Positions 4,741-5,144 of a DNA stretch of 5,144 nucleotides are shown piece after piece; the first letter of the stretch is position 1; each line of letters starts with the position of its first letter. Under the pieces are notes generated by a model, which was given only the letters and a program-made list of their open reading frames with translations, ran no database searches and was not told where the DNA came from. Source of the stretch: Chloroflexota bacterium. Its GTDB lineage: Bacteria > Chloroflexota > Limnocylindria > Limnocylindrales > CSP1-4. The position numbers and the translations under genes were made by a program. Location: the NCBI GenBank assembly GCA_013695505.1, contig JACDAH010000011.1, forward strand, positions 1 to 5,144, read 5' to 3'.

Positions 4741-5144
4741 GACCTCGGGGTGCGCCGAGGGGTGGTGGACTGATGAGGTCGACTCGACCATCGCAACCAC
4801 GCGCTCGAGAAGGGGACGCGGGCCGAACGGCTTCTGCAGGAGGTCCACGCCGGGGTCGATCGCGCCGCGCTCACCCAGGACGTCATCGGTGAATCCACTC
4901 ATGAACAGAACCGGCAGATCCGGGCGTCGCTGGCGTAGGGCCGCGGCGAGCTGGGGCCCGCTGACGTGGGGCATCATCACGTCGGTCAACAACCCGTCGA
5001 TCCGCGGCATCGCCGCGGCGAGCACCATGGCCTCGCGGCCGTCGGCCGCCGCGACCACCGCGTAGCCGGCCTTCGTGAGCACCTGAACGACGAGCTCCCG
5101 GACCGAGGGTTCATCCTCCGCGAGGAGGATGACCCGCCGACCAC
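4735..5144 (-). CDS. Response-regulator receiver (REC) domain, C-terminal part of a larger or hybrid-kinase protein (partial)
   Basis: The frame is open from the window edge (first full codon at 5142) to a TGA at 4737-4735, showing 135 residues. All REC landmarks are present: the acidic pair in LLAEDEP (visible residues 9-11), the phospho-acceptor Asp in LLTDVMMP (D54), the switch Ser in LFMSGFTDD (S82) and the Lys in LLQKPF (K104). A short Ser/His/Pro tail follows with no DNA-binding domain. The wording ILLAEDEPSVRELV ... FMSGFTDD ... LQKPF is typical of the receiver domain at the C-terminus of PAS-type hybrid sensor histidine kinases. The N-terminal part is outside the window, so a single-domain regulator cannot be excluded. 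GTG 5082 would start inside the first helix and lose the acidic pocket, so it is not the start. It converges on the RlpA-like gene with a 60-bp gap. Confidence 0.93.
   Translation of the reverse strand, partial: GRRVILLAEDEPSVRELVVQVLTKAGYAVVAAADGREAMVLAAAMPRIDGLLTDVMMPHVSGPQLAAALRQRRPDLPVLFMSGFTDDVLGERGAIDPGVDLLQKPFGPRPLLERVVAMVESTSSVHHPSAHPEVA

Overview
The window is strongly G+C-rich and gene-dense. Third codon positions are mostly G or C, GTG starts are used, and several starts lack a clear Shine-Dalgarno site. These traits and the style of the proteins suggest a high-GC bacterium such as Chloroflexota (Limnocylindria-type) or Actinomycetota. This is an inference, because no phylogenetic marker was available to settle it. 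The content looks chromosomal and largely housekeeping or stress-related. I see no transposase, phage gene, CRISPR array or other mobile hallmark.

Layout. Positions 1-97 hold the last 31 codons of a probable membrane protein on the + strand. A short gap with two pairs of direct repeats and a likely extended -10 element leads to a complete tRNA-Pro(CGG) gene with encoded CCA (232-308). At 382-1587 (+) is a membrane-anchored extracytoplasmic protein of unknown function, apparently built from two copies of one alpha/beta module. A 379-bp gene-free stretch (1588-1966) follows, holding two DnaA-box-like 9-mers in opposite orientation. A stand-alone TfoX N-terminal-domain protein lies on the - strand (1967-2326). 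It is divergent from a single crcB-type fluoride channel gene (2525-2917, +). That gene converges, 18 bp apart, on an AlkA-like DNA-3-methyladenine glycosylase (2936-3835, -). The glycosylase is divergent from a secreted RlpA-like double-psi beta-barrel protein (4075-4674, +). The window ends in a response-regulator receiver domain on the - strand (4735 to the edge), probably the C-terminus of a hybrid sensor kinase.

The genes do not form one operon or pathway. Orientation alternates from gene to gene, so most are probably transcribed singly. Themes are envelope proteins (the 382-1587 protein and the RlpA-like protein), toxic-ion export (CrcB), alkylation repair (the glycosylase) and signalling (the receiver domain). 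I did not find a convincing new multi-gene system. The points most worth a second look are the duplicated module in the unknown membrane protein, the RlpA-like barrel that lacks the usual catalytic Glu, and a pair of near-identical 12-mers, each containing the palindrome GTTCGAAC, between the glycosylase and RlpA-like genes.
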